DNA of 29,964 nucleotides from Pseudomonadota bacterium (GTDB lineage: Bacteria > Desulfobacterota > GWC2-55-46 > JADFVP01), in the NCBI GenBank assembly GCA_015222595.1, contig JADFVP010000241.1, positions 1 through 29,964 of the forward strand. Direction: 5' to 3'. Below, in pieces: positions 12,811 through 21,400 of this stretch. The notes under the pieces were generated by a model. That model was not told the origin of the DNA, did not search any database, and worked only from the letters and a program-made list of their open reading frames with translations. Position numbers and translations under genes: made by a program. Numbering within the stretch: the first letter of the stretch is position 1; the number at the start of each line of letters is the position of its first letter.

Positions 12811-15345
12811 ATGGCTACGACAAAGAAGACGACAAAAAAGACGACAAAAAAGAAGACAGCAAAGAAAAAGAGTCCGAGGGCGTTAAACCCCGAAGAGCTT
12901 ACCTGGCGGTGCGACCCAGCACAGTTTGCTTTTAAGACGACTGCGGATCTACCGGAGCTAAAAGAGATAATCGGTCAGGACCGCGCGCTAAAGTCCCTTG
13001 AGTTCGGCCTCGGTATAGAGAACCCGAACTACAACGTCTTTGTGCTCGGCGAGGGGGGCACAGGCAAGTACACCACGGTAAAGAACGCGATAGAGAGTAA
13101 AGCGAAGGACGAGCCGGTGCCCGACGACTGGTGCTACGTCTATAACTTCACGGAGCCCGACAGCCCCGTGGCTCTGAACCTTCCGGCAGGGCGCGGGAGC
13201 GAGTTTACCGAAGAGATGGCCGGGGTTGTTGCGACCTTGAGGCGCGACATACCGAAGGTCTTCGAGTCGAAGGACTACGAGAGCCATCGCGACGAGATAA
13301 TAGAGGGGCAGCAGGAGAGAACGCACGTGCTCTTTGCGCGACTCGAGAAGGTTGCTGAAGAGAAGGGCTTTGTGCTGAAGAAGAGTTCCTCCGGGGTCTC
13401 CGTGGTACCGGGCAAAGGAGGAAAGCCGCTAAAGCAGAGCGAGATAAACGAGCTTCCGAAGGAGGCCGTAGAAAAGCTTAACCACGATCTTAAGTTCGTG
13501 CAGGACAAACTGAGCGATACGATACGCGAGGCGAGAAAGAGCGATAAGGACTCGAAGGAGCGCATAGCGGAACTCGACCGCGAGACCGTGCAGTACGTCG
13601 TCACTCCGCTCTTCAATGAACTCTTAGAGAAGTTCAAAGACTTGGACGAGGTTTCGGCCTTTATCTCCGTCTTAAAGACAGACCTGCTCGGCAACATTGA
13701 GGACTTCAGGCCCAAGGAAGAGATGCCCTTCGGGCTCGCTCCTTTTGGCGGGCTCCAGCAGAACCATATCCCGGCCTACGAGCGGTATCGGGTAAACCTC
13801 GTGGTCAACAACTCGGAGTGCGCCGGAGCCCCGGTGGTCTACGAGCCGAACCCAACCTACAACAACCTCTTTGGCCGCGTCGAGTACCGCTTTCAGCTCG
13901 GTATGGCTACCACAGACTTTACGATGATAAAGGCCGGGGCAGCGCACAGGGCCAACGGCGGCTACCTCGTGGTTAACGCCCTCGACGTGCTGCGCAACAT
14001 CTTTGTCTACGATTCACTCAAGCGGCTCGTGAAGACCGGAGAGATCCGGTTCGAAGACGTATGGGAGCAGTACAGAGCCGTAAGCTCATCGGCCATGAAG
14101 CCCTCCCCGATTCCGGCCAACGTCAAACTTATTCTTATCGGCGAGCCGATGCTCTACTACCTGCTTTACAATGTAGACCGCGAGTACCGCAAGCTCTTCA
14201 AGGTAAAGGCCGACTTCGATAACGTAATGGAACTCAACGATGAGAACGTAGAGCAGTACGCCCTATTTGTGGCCACGCGATGCGCCGAAGAAGGGCTGCT
14301 GCCGTTTGCGCCCACAGGAGTAGCCGCAGTTGCCGAGTACGGCTGTCGCATAGCCGCGAACAAGGGCAAGCTTTCTGCGCGCTTCAACGACATAAAGAAC
14401 CTGCTTATAGAGGCGAGTCACTTTGCCGGACTCGACAACTCTTCTTCTGTAGAGGCGGAGCATGTTGAGAAGGCGAAGGCCGAGAAACGCGAGCGCCACT
14501 CGAAGATAGAGGAGAAGTACAGGGAGTACATAACAGACGACACGCTGATGGTCGATACCGAGGGCTCGGTAGTCGGGCAGATAAACGGCATTGCTGTCTT
14601 GAACCCCGGAGATTACGCCTTCGGCAAACCATCGAGGGTTACGGCGCGCACCTACATGGGAGACACCGGGGTTGTCAACATAGAGCGCGAAGTGAAACTG
14701 AGCGGCAAGCTCCACAACAAAGGGCTTATGATAATAAAGAGTTTTATAGGCGACCGGTACGCGCGTACCTTCCCGCTGACCCTTGCGGCCTCGCTCTGCT
14801 TCGAGCAGCTCTACGATGAGATAGATGGCGACTCCGCCACCTGCGCCGAGGTCTACGTGCTGCTCTCAAGTCTCTCGGGCGTGGCCATAGACCAGTCGAT
14901 GGCAATCACCGGGTCAATGAACCAGAAGGGCGAGGTGCAGCCGATAGGCGGGGTGAACGAGAAGGTCGAGGGCTTCTTCGATATCTGTGCAGCGCGCGGG
15001 CTTACCGGCACGCAGGGCGTTATACTGCCTGCAAGGAACATAAAGAACCTGGTGCTCCGGCGCGACGTGGTCGAAGCGGTCGAAGCAGGCAAGTTCGCTA
15101 TCTACCCGATAGAGCAGGTCGATGAGGGCCTTGAGATACTTACCGGCAAGAGAGCTGGAGTGCGCGATGAAAACGGTCGCTTCCCGAAGGGCAGCATCAA
15201 CCAGTTGGTCGAGTCCAGGCTCCATGCGCTTGCTACCAAGTACAAGGCCTTCGGGCGGCCAGTGGTCAAGAAGAAGCCGAAGCCCGCTTCTAATGATAAC
15301 GGGGACAACGGCAACGACTCCGACAGCTCTAAAGGCAAGAAGTAG
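12811..15345 (+). CDS. Lon-like ATP-dependent protease (AAA_32/LonC type) with Lys-rich N-terminal tail
   Basis: 844 aa. After a basic tail (residues 1-20 almost entirely Lys, Thr and Ala) comes a divergent AAA+ domain (ALKSLEFGLGIENPNYNVFVLGEGGTGKYTT; P-loop 80-86 with Tyr where Ser/Thr is usual), then HRANGGYLVVNALDVL, a characteristic stretch of this family. A helical insertion separates it from the C-terminal Lon peptidase domain: IDGDSATCAEVYVLLSSLSG with catalytic Ser675, and IGGVNEKVEGFFDIC with Lys718. The 43-residue spacing between them equals that of classical Lon. The C-terminus is acidic/Lys-rich (about 820-844). It is presumably cytoplasmic protein quality control or regulated proteolysis. 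AGAGGAA just before the ATG supports the start. The N-terminal substrate domain of LonA is absent. Confidence 0.92.
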   Translation: MATTKKTTKKTTKKKTAKKKSPRALNPEELTWRCDPAQFAFKTTADLPELKEIIGQDRALKSLEFGLGIENPNYNVFVLGEGGTGKYTTVKNAIESKAKDEPVPDDWCYVYNFTEPDSPVALNLPAGRGSEFTEEMAGVVATLRRDIPKVFESKDYESHRDEIIEGQQERTHVLFARLEKVAEEKGFVLKKSSSGVSVVPGKGGKPLKQSEINELPKEAVEKLNHDLKFVQDKLSDTIREARKSDKDSKERIAELDRETVQYVVTPLFNELLEKFKDLDEVSAFISVLKTDLLGNIEDFRPKEEMPFGLAPFGGLQQNHIPAYERYRVNLVVNNSECAGAPVVYEPNPTYNNLFGRVEYRFQLGMATTDFTMIKAGAAHRANGGYLVVNALDVLRNIFVYDSLKRLVKTGEIRFEDVWEQYRAVSSSAMKPSPIPANVKLILIGEPMLYYLLYNVDREYRKLFKVKADFDNVMELNDENVEQYALFVATRCAEEGLLPFAPTGVAAVAEYGCRIAANKGKLSARFNDIKNLLIEASHFAGLDNSSSVEAEHVEKAKAEKRERHSKIEEKYREYITDDTLMVDTEGSVVGQINGIAVLNPGDYAFGKPSRVTARTYMGDTGVVNIEREVKLSGKLHNKGLMIIKSFIGDRYARTFPLTLAASLCFEQLYDEIDGDSATCAEVYVLLSSLSGVAIDQSMAITGSMNQKGEVQPIGGVNEKVEGFFDICAARGLTGTQGVILPARNIKNLVLRRDVVEAVEAGKFAIYPIEQVDEGLEILTGKRAGVRDENGRFPKGSINQLVESRLHALATKYKAFGRPVVKKKPKPASNDNGDNGNDSDSSKGKK

Positions 15346-15440
15346 CCACGAGCTGACCCTTGTCGCGCGCTGTCTACTTTTCTCCTACTGTCTCGGCTTG
15401 TCCGTTTCCCCCTTTTGCCCCCTCTTTTACCGCCTGTCTA

Positions 15441-15449
15441 TGGTATAAT
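15441..15449 (+). promoter_or_regulatory. queE: extended -10 promoter upstream of queE
   Basis: TGGTATAAT is a perfect extended -10 (TGn before TATAAT at 15444-15449). No good -35 lies at the right distance. It sits 58 nt before the queE start in the 162-nt gap after the Lon-like gene, which otherwise shows only pyrimidine-rich sequence. Confidence 0.5.
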
Positions 15450-15507
15450 CCCTTCTTTGTAACTTTTAAGAAATGACAATCGGGGAGCAAGTTTCGGATG
15501 GAGATCA

Positions 15508-16152
15508 ATGGAGATAAGTGAAATATTTCTCTCTATACAGGGAGAGTCGAGTTACGCAGGTAAACCGTGCATCTTCGTACGCCTCGCCGGGTGCAATCTC
15601 GACTGCGGCTGGTGCGACACCAGGTACGCCAATACGGGCGAGGAAGCGACCCGGAAGTTGACGGTGGAGGACGTAGTAGCCACGGTTAAGGGCTACAAGT
15701 GCAACACTGTGGAAATTACCGGAGGTGAGCCGCTCTTGCAGGCCGACTCCGTGAAGCTCGCTACCAGACTGCTTGAACTAGGCTACACGGTAATGTTGGA
15801 GACCAACGGCAGCGTATCGCTAGAAGGGGTCGATCCGAGGGTGATAAAGGTCGTGGACGTAAAGTGTCCGTCGAGCGGGCAGGCAGGCTCTTTTCTTGTA
15901 GAGAACCTAGAGCAGGTCAACCCGGACGACGAACTGAAGTTCGTTATAGGCGGCAGGGGCGACTACGACTTTGCCAAGAACTTTCTAGTGGAGTTCGTTA
16001 AAGGAGCAACGAAGAATATACTCTTTGCGCCTGTTAAGCCGGGCATGGATCCAAAGGATCTGGCCGAGTGGATACTCGAAGACTCGTTAGACGTCAGGCT
16101 TCAGCTTCAGATACACAGCTATATCTGGAACGAAGAGACAAGGGGAAGGTAG
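15508..16152 (+). CDS. queE: 7-carboxy-7-deazaguanine synthase (radical SAM)
   Basis: Converts 6-carboxy-tetrahydropterin to 7-carboxy-7-deazaguanine on the way to queuosine in tRNA. The N-terminus ISEIFLSIQGESSYAGKPCIFVRLAGCNLDCGWCDT carries the family's substrate motif and the cluster motif Cys29-x3-Cys33-x2-Cys36; EITGGEPLLQ and MLETNGS follow. At 214 aa it is a normal single-domain member. Start at ATG 15508 with GGAGA at 15500-15504; an out-of-frame ATG lies at 15498. The other queuosine genes (queC, queD, queF) are not in the window. CcsA-like gene begins 7 nt later. Confidence 0.94.
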   Translation: MEISEIFLSIQGESSYAGKPCIFVRLAGCNLDCGWCDTRYANTGEEATRKLTVEDVVATVKGYKCNTVEITGGEPLLQADSVKLATRLLELGYTVMLETNGSVSLEGVDPRVIKVVDVKCPSSGQAGSFLVENLEQVNPDDELKFVIGGRGDYDFAKNFLVEFVKGATKNILFAPVKPGMDPKDLAEWILEDSLDVRLQLQIHSYIWNEETRGR

Positions 16153-16159
16153 CTCTACT

Positions 16160-16942
16160 ATGACGGGACTACTTTACGCCGCTTTTGTTCTCTACCTTGC
16201 AGGCCTCCTGCTCGTTATTATCCATAACGGCATTGGGGCTTCGCGTCTCGGGCCGCTCTCGAAGGCGGTTCTCTGGCTAGGCTTTTTACTCCATACGGTT
16301 GCCCTCGGTGTTCGTATATACAACACAGGGCACGCGCCGATGGCGTCCATGTTCGAAACGCTCATCTTCTATTCGTGGTGCACGGTGGCGGTTTCGCTCT
16401 TCGTGGCGCTACGGTACGAAGAGCGGATTACGGAGATGATTACGCTGCCGGTGGCCTCTGCCGCACTATTTTTCGGCATACTGAACTTTAAGCCCGGCGG
16501 GCCGCTGACGCTGGTGCTAAGAACCCGTTGGTTCGAGACCCACGTTACGGCCTCCTTTGCAGCCTACGCGCTCTTCACTCTCGCCTTTTCCGCCGCAGTC
16601 GTTTCACTCGTCTATGATTTACGCGAGAGAGACTCGCAGGCAGCAAGAAAGTTTTCCGACATCGCGGGGCGGAGCATCCTCTGGGGCTTTGCGCTCTTCT
16701 CCGCAGCTATGTTCTCAGGGGCTATCTGGGCGTACCTTGCCTGGGGCGTCTACTGGATGTGGGAGCCGAAGGTTATCTGGTCGTTCATCGTCTGGTTCTA
16801 CTATGCCGGGGCAATGCATGCGTGGTATGTGAAGAGCTGGCGGGGCAGGGGGCTTTCGGTTGCAACGGTCATCGGCTTCATCATAGTGCTCTTTACTTAC
16901 CTGGGTGTCAGCCTCCTGATGAAGTCGTCGCACAGTTTCTGA
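16160..16942 (+). CDS. ccsA: CcsA/CcmC-like cytochrome c biogenesis (heme handling) membrane protein
   Basis: 260 aa with about eight hydrophobic segments. RIYNTGHAPMASMFETLIFYSW corresponds to the conserved R-x-x-x-x-GH-x-P-x-x-x-x-E segment of CcsA/ResC. WGVYWMWEPKVIWSFIVWFYYAGAMH is the WWD heme-binding motif, here with Glu-Pro-Lys-Val in place of the usual Asp-Pro-Lys-Glu. Conserved His residues flank it. Known members present heme for attachment to apocytochrome c at the outer face of the inner membrane, usually with a ResB/Ccs1 partner, which is not seen here. HemX-like relatives share the fold, so a role in heme synthesis control cannot be excluded. Starts 7 nt after queE, so co-transcribed; ends before a strong terminator. 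Confidence 0.87.
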   Translation: MTGLLYAAFVLYLAGLLLVIIHNGIGASRLGPLSKAVLWLGFLLHTVALGVRIYNTGHAPMASMFETLIFYSWCTVAVSLFVALRYEERITEMITLPVASAALFFGILNFKPGGPLTLVLRTRWFETHVTASFAAYALFTLAFSAAVVSLVYDLRERDSQAARKFSDIAGRSILWGFALFSAAMFSGAIWAYLAWGVYWMWEPKVIWSFIVWFYYAGAMHAWYVKSWRGRGLSVATVIGFIIVLFTYLGVSLLMKSSHSF

Positions 16943-16992
16943 TCATCTTTACCGGTTGCCGCATTTTTCCAGAACGTTTCTGGAATAGAAAT

Positions 16993-17034
16993 AAAAAAAA
17001 GATCCCGCACGGTGTTCCGTGCGGGATCTTTTCT
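16993..17034. terminator. strong bidirectional intrinsic terminator between convergent genes
   Basis: AGATCCCGCACGG (17000-17012) and CCGTGCGGGATCT (17017-17029) form a perfect 13-bp stem around the loop TGTT. It is flanked by an A-run (16993-17000) and a T-run (17029-17032), so it works on both strands: for ccsA (+) and for the repressor gene (-). Confidence 0.93.
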
Positions 17035-17125
17035 TTCTGAAATCTTGAGACTTATAAAGTTACTGCTTTACACCGGTCGCTTTAACCGATGGGCGACGGG
17101 TCGGCTTGTCTGCCCGGATAGCTCT

Positions 17126-17587
17126 TTAGCTGGCCTGGGAGCCGATTCCATCTTTGCTGTCGAGAAGCGCGTCGATTGTGTGCTTGATGGCAATGGTCTT
17201 GCTGCTGTCGTCACCGCGCATTACCTTCAAGAGCTTGCCCATGTAGATAAGCTCGTCTGGGCTCAACTGCTCGATGTCGGTAGTTGTACCCGCTGTGCGC
17301 GAACCCTTGCTGGTCTCTTCAGCGGCCTGAATGTAGCTCTTTGCTCCGGCCTCTGTCGCCTCGGCGCCAGCTCTGAAGATCTCTCCTGTGCCGTTTATAA
17401 GCCAGTCTACTGAAAGACCGAAGATCTTGGCGAACTTAAGTACCAGGTCCGTAGGCACGGTGCCGCGCTTCTTATAGTTAGAGAGGGCCTGTGGTGTAAC
17501 GCCTAGTACGCGCGCAACAGCCGAGTCATTCTTCAGTTTACCTGCCCATCGCATCCGTTCAATCAAGTCTTTGTACTGTACTCCCAT
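17126..17587 (-). CDS. phage CI-type helix-turn-helix repressor, no peptidase domain
   Basis: 153 aa. Residues about 5-66 (LKNDSAVARVLGVTPQALSNYKKRGTVPTDLVLKFAKIFGLSVDWLINGTGEIF) match the CI-repressor HTH family, including the WLxxGxG ending. The remainder is hydrophilic with an Ala/Thr-rich linker and a C-terminal helical part (LSPDELIYMGKLLKVMRGDDSSKT); the S24/LexA-like self-cleavage domain is missing, so induction by RecA cleavage is not expected. No phage genes are nearby, so this is probably a domesticated regulator. AAGGAAGG about 5 nt before the ATG gives a good ribosome-binding site. The promoter overlaps a perfect dyad, suggesting autoregulation. Targets unknown. Confidence 0.85.
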   Translation of the reverse strand: MGVQYKDLIERMRWAGKLKNDSAVARVLGVTPQALSNYKKRGTVPTDLVLKFAKIFGLSVDWLINGTGEIFRAGAEATEAGAKSYIQAAEETSKGSRTAGTTTDIEQLSPDELIYMGKLLKVMRGDDSSKTIAIKHTIDALLDSKDGIGSQAS

Positions 17588-17655
17588 AGTGACCTTCCTT
17601 AAATATTTTTTTGGTTGTTGTTGCTCTGTGTGGTTTACGTATCATAGACAGCGTG

Positions 17656-17676
17656 GTTATAGTAACATGCTATAAC
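17656..17676. promoter_or_regulatory. operator-like perfect inverted repeat
   Basis: GTTATAG-N7-CTATAAC, a perfect 7-bp dyad of 21 nt overlapping the -10 of the CI-like gene. Size and position fit autorepression by a dimeric HTH protein. The rest of the 148-nt gap (17588-17735) is AT-rich; no terminator for the upstream kinase was found. Confidence 0.6.
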
Positions 17677-17695
17677 AACAGGAGAATAAAGTCAA
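17667..17695 (-). promoter_or_regulatory. promoter of the CI-like repressor gene
   Basis: On the - strand, TTGACT (17695-17690), a 17-nt spacer and TAGCAT (17672-17667). The -10 lies within the dyad at 17656-17676. Confidence 0.5.
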
Positions 17696-17735
17696 CTAAT
17701 TAAAAGCACCTATTGGTTGATTTTCATTACATTTA

Positions 17736-20402
17736 TTATGACTTTTCCTCTATTGTTTCTGCAACTGCTTGTAGAAGTTCATGATTGGCGTACGGCTTCT
17801 GTATATATGGTATACGTTGGCTGATTATCTCGGAAAACTGCTCTTTATTGTCGATATGACCGCTACACAGAAGCACCGGAACCTTCGGGTTAATTTCGAG
17901 TAAGGGCCCCAGCAGCTCGAGGCCGCTTCTTCCGGGCATAACCACGTCTGATATGACAAGGTCGAACCGACCCTTCTCATGGTAGAAGAGACTGAGCGCC
18001 TTCTCTGCATTTCTCGCCTCGAAGACTTCGTACCCTGAGTCGGCAAGCAGAAGCGCCGTTGATTTCCGCACCCACTTGTCATCCTCGACCAACAGTATCC
18101 GTCTTCCTTCCCCAGTTGGCGTTACCGGCACGGGCGGCTCTTCGGTATAGAGTTCTTTGGCCGTCTCTATAGCCGGTATGCAGAGCTTGAACGTGCTGCC
18201 GACTCCAGGGCTGCTCTTTACGTCGATACAGCCGCCGAGTTCTTTTATAATTCCGTAGACCACGGCAAGCCCCATGCCGGTTCCGCGCGCTTTGTCGGTC
18301 GTAAAGAACGGTTCGAAGATATGCTCTATAACGGAACTATCCATACCGACTCCGGTGTCGGTTACCTCCAGGCAGACGTGCTGTTTGGACGCTTTACTCT
18401 CTTCAGGCATTGAGCAGCACTCTTTTTTCGTTTCAGGCGTGTTCCATGTTCGTATCTCTATACTGCCACCGCCGGACATCGCCTCGCTGGCGTTTACGAC
18501 AAGGTTGGTTATAAGTTGCTCAAGCCGCGCGTTGTCGGCCTCTATCTTCCAGAGATCGGTTTCCAGGTTCGTGGTTATGCTGATATCTTCGCTTATAAGG
18601 TGTTCGAGCATGCCGAGCAGAGAGGTGATGGCCCTGTTCAAGTCTGTCTCTGTTGTGCTGGGGGGCCTGTTCTGGCTAAAGAGCAGAAGCTGCTGAACAA
18701 GGCTTGTCGCTCTGTCGGACGATTCACTGATGGGCTTTAAGTACTTCATCATCGGGTCGTCTGCTTCAACCTGTGCGGTTGCAAGGTCGGCCAGCGTCTT
18801 TGTCACGGTCAAGATGTTGTTGAAGTCGTGGGCAATGCCTCCGGCGAGCCTGCCTATCGCCTCCATCTTCTGGCTGTGCAGCAGTTGGTTCTCTAGTCTC
18901 TTGCGCTCCGTCATGTCGTGGAAGATGCCCCGGAACTTTGTGATATTTCCATCATCGTCCCATACAGCGTTTGCGCTCATTACACCTGTGCGCACCGTAC
19001 CGGACCTAGTCTTGACCTCAAGCTCGAAGTTCTTCACCGAACCGTCCTTAAGTACGGCTGCCTTGAACTCTGCGCGCACGGCCGGGTCGTTGTATAAGTC
19101 GGTGGCAAGGTCGAGCCTCCGGGCCTCCTCTATCGTGTAGCCGAACAGCTTTAGCCCCGCAGGGTTCATGTCGAGCACAGAACCTTCTGGGGTTGTAACG
19201 AAGACCACGTCGTTGGACTCTTCGAAGAGAGCGCGGTACTTCTCTTCCGAGACCCTGATCTCTTCCTTCGCCTTGATCTCAGTGTCCGCGTCGAGCGAGA
19301 CTACGTCTACGTACCCTTTCTCTTTATCTATGCGCGCCGAGAGCTGTATCCAGAAGGTAGAGCCGTCTTTGCGTCGCGCAAGGGTTATGAAGTTCTCGAC
19401 CTTTCCATCCTCTTTTAGCAGCCCCAGCAGCCGCTCCCGTTCGCCGGGCTGCGCATAGCACTTAACGGCGTTGTACCGAAGCGCAAAATCCTCTCTGTCC
19501 GCGTAGCCGAACATAGTAACAAGGCGGTCGTTGAACTCCATGAACTTGCCGTCCGACAGACGCGTGCGGGAGAGCCCTACGAGCGAGTTTTGGAACATGC
19601 CCTGATACGTCTCTTTGGCCTCCTTCAGTTCGCCCTCGGCCCTCTTCTCCTTGTCGATATTGACGATCACAACATCTAGATACTCATTCTCAGGGTCTCT
19701 TTGCGCCGAGAACTGTACCCAGAAGGTAGAGCCATTCTTGCGCCGCGCCCGTGCGACAAAGTTCTCTACATGGCCGTCTCTGGCGAGCAGCTCATCGAAT
19801 CTCTCGCGGTCGCTTCTCTCGGCGAAGCATTGCCTGCCGAAGCGCTCTTTTATGAACTCTTCGGGAGTCGAGTACCCGAACATCTTCACCGCGTGGTTGT
19901 TCAGTTCGAGGAACTTGCCGTCCGAGATACGTGTGCGCGCAAGGCCTACCTGAGAGTTCTGAAAGATTCCCCTGTAGGTCTCTTTTACCCTGTCGAGTTC
20001 AAGTTCGGCGTTGTGCTGCCCTGTTTCGTCTATACTCATCTCCAGCACGAGCTGTTCGCCGTCAGGCGCGACAAAAGGGTAGTCGTAGACCTTGTACGTG
20101 CGCCCGTCTGCGTGCGACGCCTCCCAGACGACCGGTTCATTTGTTTTGAAGACCGAGAAGGTGGGGCAGTCTTCGCACGGCCTTGTGCGGCCCCATATGG
20201 CTCCGTAGCAGGTTTTTTCGCCCGGTTCTCCGTACTGCTCTATGAACTTGGCGTTGGCGTACCGGATGGAGTAGTCTTCGGCCTGAAGGTAGGCGATACC
20301 CGGAAAGTGGTCGAGCACGCTGAAGAGCTGCCCGGTGTAAGAAGCCGCAGGTACGTTCTTGTCGTTATCCAGATCTTTGGAGTCTATGCTCAATTTCGGC
20401 AA
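17736..20402 (-). CDS. hybrid sensor histidine kinase, four PAS domains + HisKA + HATPase + REC
   Basis: 888 aa, no membrane segment, so a cytoplasmic sensor. PAS1 (about 22-135) carries Cys65, Cys76 and Cys79 in a CY...GRTRPCEDCP motif. PAS2 (about 140-255) and PAS3 (about 262-378) are near-copies of each other (FQNSQVGLARTRISDGKFLELN against FQNSLVGLSRTRLSDGKFMEFN). PAS4 is about 383-500. The H-box GRLAGGIAHDFNNIL has His525; NLVVNASEAM (N-box), VTDTGVGMD and FEPFFTTDKARGTGMGLAVVYGI are intact. A receiver domain ends the protein (ILLVEDD..., Asp819 in VISDVVMPG, Lys in IQKPY). Start appears to be the TTG at 20402, because an in-frame TAA lies just upstream; a TTG at 20393 is an alternative. 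The gene has its own promoter. Confidence 0.93.
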   Translation of the reverse strand: MPKLSIDSKDLDNDKNVPAASYTGQLFSVLDHFPGIAYLQAEDYSIRYANAKFIEQYGEPGEKTCYGAIWGRTRPCEDCPTFSVFKTNEPVVWEASHADGRTYKVYDYPFVAPDGEQLVLEMSIDETGQHNAELELDRVKETYRGIFQNSQVGLARTRISDGKFLELNNHAVKMFGYSTPEEFIKERFGRQCFAERSDRERFDELLARDGHVENFVARARRKNGSTFWVQFSAQRDPENEYLDVVIVNIDKEKRAEGELKEAKETYQGMFQNSLVGLSRTRLSDGKFMEFNDRLVTMFGYADREDFALRYNAVKCYAQPGERERLLGLLKEDGKVENFITLARRKDGSTFWIQLSARIDKEKGYVDVVSLDADTEIKAKEEIRVSEEKYRALFEESNDVVFVTTPEGSVLDMNPAGLKLFGYTIEEARRLDLATDLYNDPAVRAEFKAAVLKDGSVKNFELEVKTRSGTVRTGVMSANAVWDDDGNITKFRGIFHDMTERKRLENQLLHSQKMEAIGRLAGGIAHDFNNILTVTKTLADLATAQVEADDPMMKYLKPISESSDRATSLVQQLLLFSQNRPPSTTETDLNRAITSLLGMLEHLISEDISITTNLETDLWKIEADNARLEQLITNLVVNASEAMSGGGSIEIRTWNTPETKKECCSMPEESKASKQHVCLEVTDTGVGMDSSVIEHIFEPFFTTDKARGTGMGLAVVYGIIKELGGCIDVKSSPGVGSTFKLCIPAIETAKELYTEEPPVPVTPTGEGRRILLVEDDKWVRKSTALLLADSGYEVFEARNAEKALSLFYHEKGRFDLVISDVVMPGRSGLELLGPLLEINPKVPVLLCSGHIDNKEQFSEIISQRIPYIQKPYANHELLQAVAETIEEKS

Positions 20403-20484
20403 CTCTCGCTTCTTTTATATACCTGGTGCGGTGGCGTGTGGAACAGGGCGCAGTAACGCACACTCGAATCTTCGATAGGCCAGT

Positions 20485-20493
20485 ATTATACCA
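20485..20493 (-). promoter_or_regulatory. extended -10 promoter upstream of hybrid kinase
   Basis: The - strand reads TGGTATAAT, with TATAAT at 20490-20485 and the TG extension just before it, 83 nt from the kinase start. The -35 region is poor, as often with extended -10 promoters. The remainder of the 173-nt gap (20403-20575) shows nothing else recognisable. Confidence 0.5.
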
Positions 20494-20575
20494 CAGGTGG
20501 TGAATAAAACGAACAGGGGCGGCGTGCCCAGAGGCAGCAAAGAGCGGGTGAAGCACGAGGGGCGGGCGCGGAGAA

Positions 20576-21355
20576 CTAGCCCTTTTTCTTGGTCTTCACA
20601 GTATGCTTTGGCTGTTTCCACCAGATGATTGCGCTCCTCTTTCTAAAGGGCGCCACCAGAGAGCCTCTGCGCTTAATAAGTCTCTCTTCGAGAAAGCCCC
20701 TGAGGGTCTCGTCATGCTCGGCGGTCACTATCCCGAGGTACTCTTTCCAGAACTCCACTGCTTCGTCCAAGTCGTCGAACGGCTGGTCGAAGTCGTACTC
20801 TATTATCTCTACGTTTGCATAGATGCCCATTGCGTGGAGTTTCGAGTAGGTAGAGAGGTAGTCGCGCCGGGGTGGGAATTTTTTTCCGAAGAGCAGAGGG
20901 TAGAGTTCTTTATAGTAGAACTTGTCGGCGTCCGGGCCCGCGCTCTCTATTATGAAGACGAACTTGCGCGCAAGCTCTGTAACCTCTTCCAGGAAGCCGC
21001 TCTGCTCCCTTACTAGCGCCGGTACGTTGGAGATTATAACGGCGTCGTGCGGTCGAACCGTTCGCGCGTCCCACTTCTGGTTCAGACACTTTATGCCTGA
21101 GAGTTTTTTGCGCTCGATCTCTTTGCCGAGCAGTTCAAGCATGGCCTCCGACGCATCTAGCGCGGTAACACGCTTACCTGCCTCGGCAAGCGGAACCGCG
21201 AGCGTGCCGCACCCCGAGCCTATGTCGAGGTAGTTGCGCGCCCCTTTGGAGCGTTCTACGATTATCGGTACGGCGTTAGCCCCAAGCGTAGAGCCTTTAA
21301 CTCCCCTTGCGTACCACTCGGCCTTGCACCTGTTCCAGAAACCTTTAGTTGTCAT
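20576..21355 (-). CDS. class I SAM-dependent methyltransferase of unknown substrate
   Basis: 259 aa. The SAM fold is clear: YLDIGSGCGTLAVPLAEAGKRVTALDASEAMLELL at about residues 42-76 (motif I GSGCG and the acidic end of strand 2), then HDAVIISNVP (motif IV region). The N-terminus FWNRCKAEWYARGVKGSTL and the C-terminal PFRKRSAIIWWKQP are not diagnostic to me. The substrate cannot be inferred from the motifs. It lies 45 nt downstream of the AsmA-like gene and is probably co-transcribed with it. The C-terminus is Lys-rich (KTKKKG). Confidence 0.85.
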   Translation of the reverse strand: MTTKGFWNRCKAEWYARGVKGSTLGANAVPIIVERSKGARNYLDIGSGCGTLAVPLAEAGKRVTALDASEAMLELLGKEIERKKLSGIKCLNQKWDARTVRPHDAVIISNVPALVREQSGFLEEVTELARKFVFIIESAGPDADKFYYKELYPLLFGKKFPPRRDYLSTYSKLHAMGIYANVEIIEYDFDQPFDDLDEAVEFWKEYLGIVTAEHDETLRGFLEERLIKRRGSLVAPFRKRSAIIWWKQPKHTVKTKKKG

Positions 21356-21400
21356 CGTTGCCTTCCGCCTCTGTTCTTCTTATTGATGCGATTACTTCGG

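Noticed and set aside
17126..17587. Prophage remnant suggested by a CI-like repressor
   Set aside because: No integrase, structural or lysis genes, no att-like repeats and no composition break around it; a lone domesticated regulator is simpler.
19701..20456. 251-aa open frame on the + strand
   Set aside because: Antisense to the PAS region of the hybrid kinase; no domain and no ribosome-binding site.
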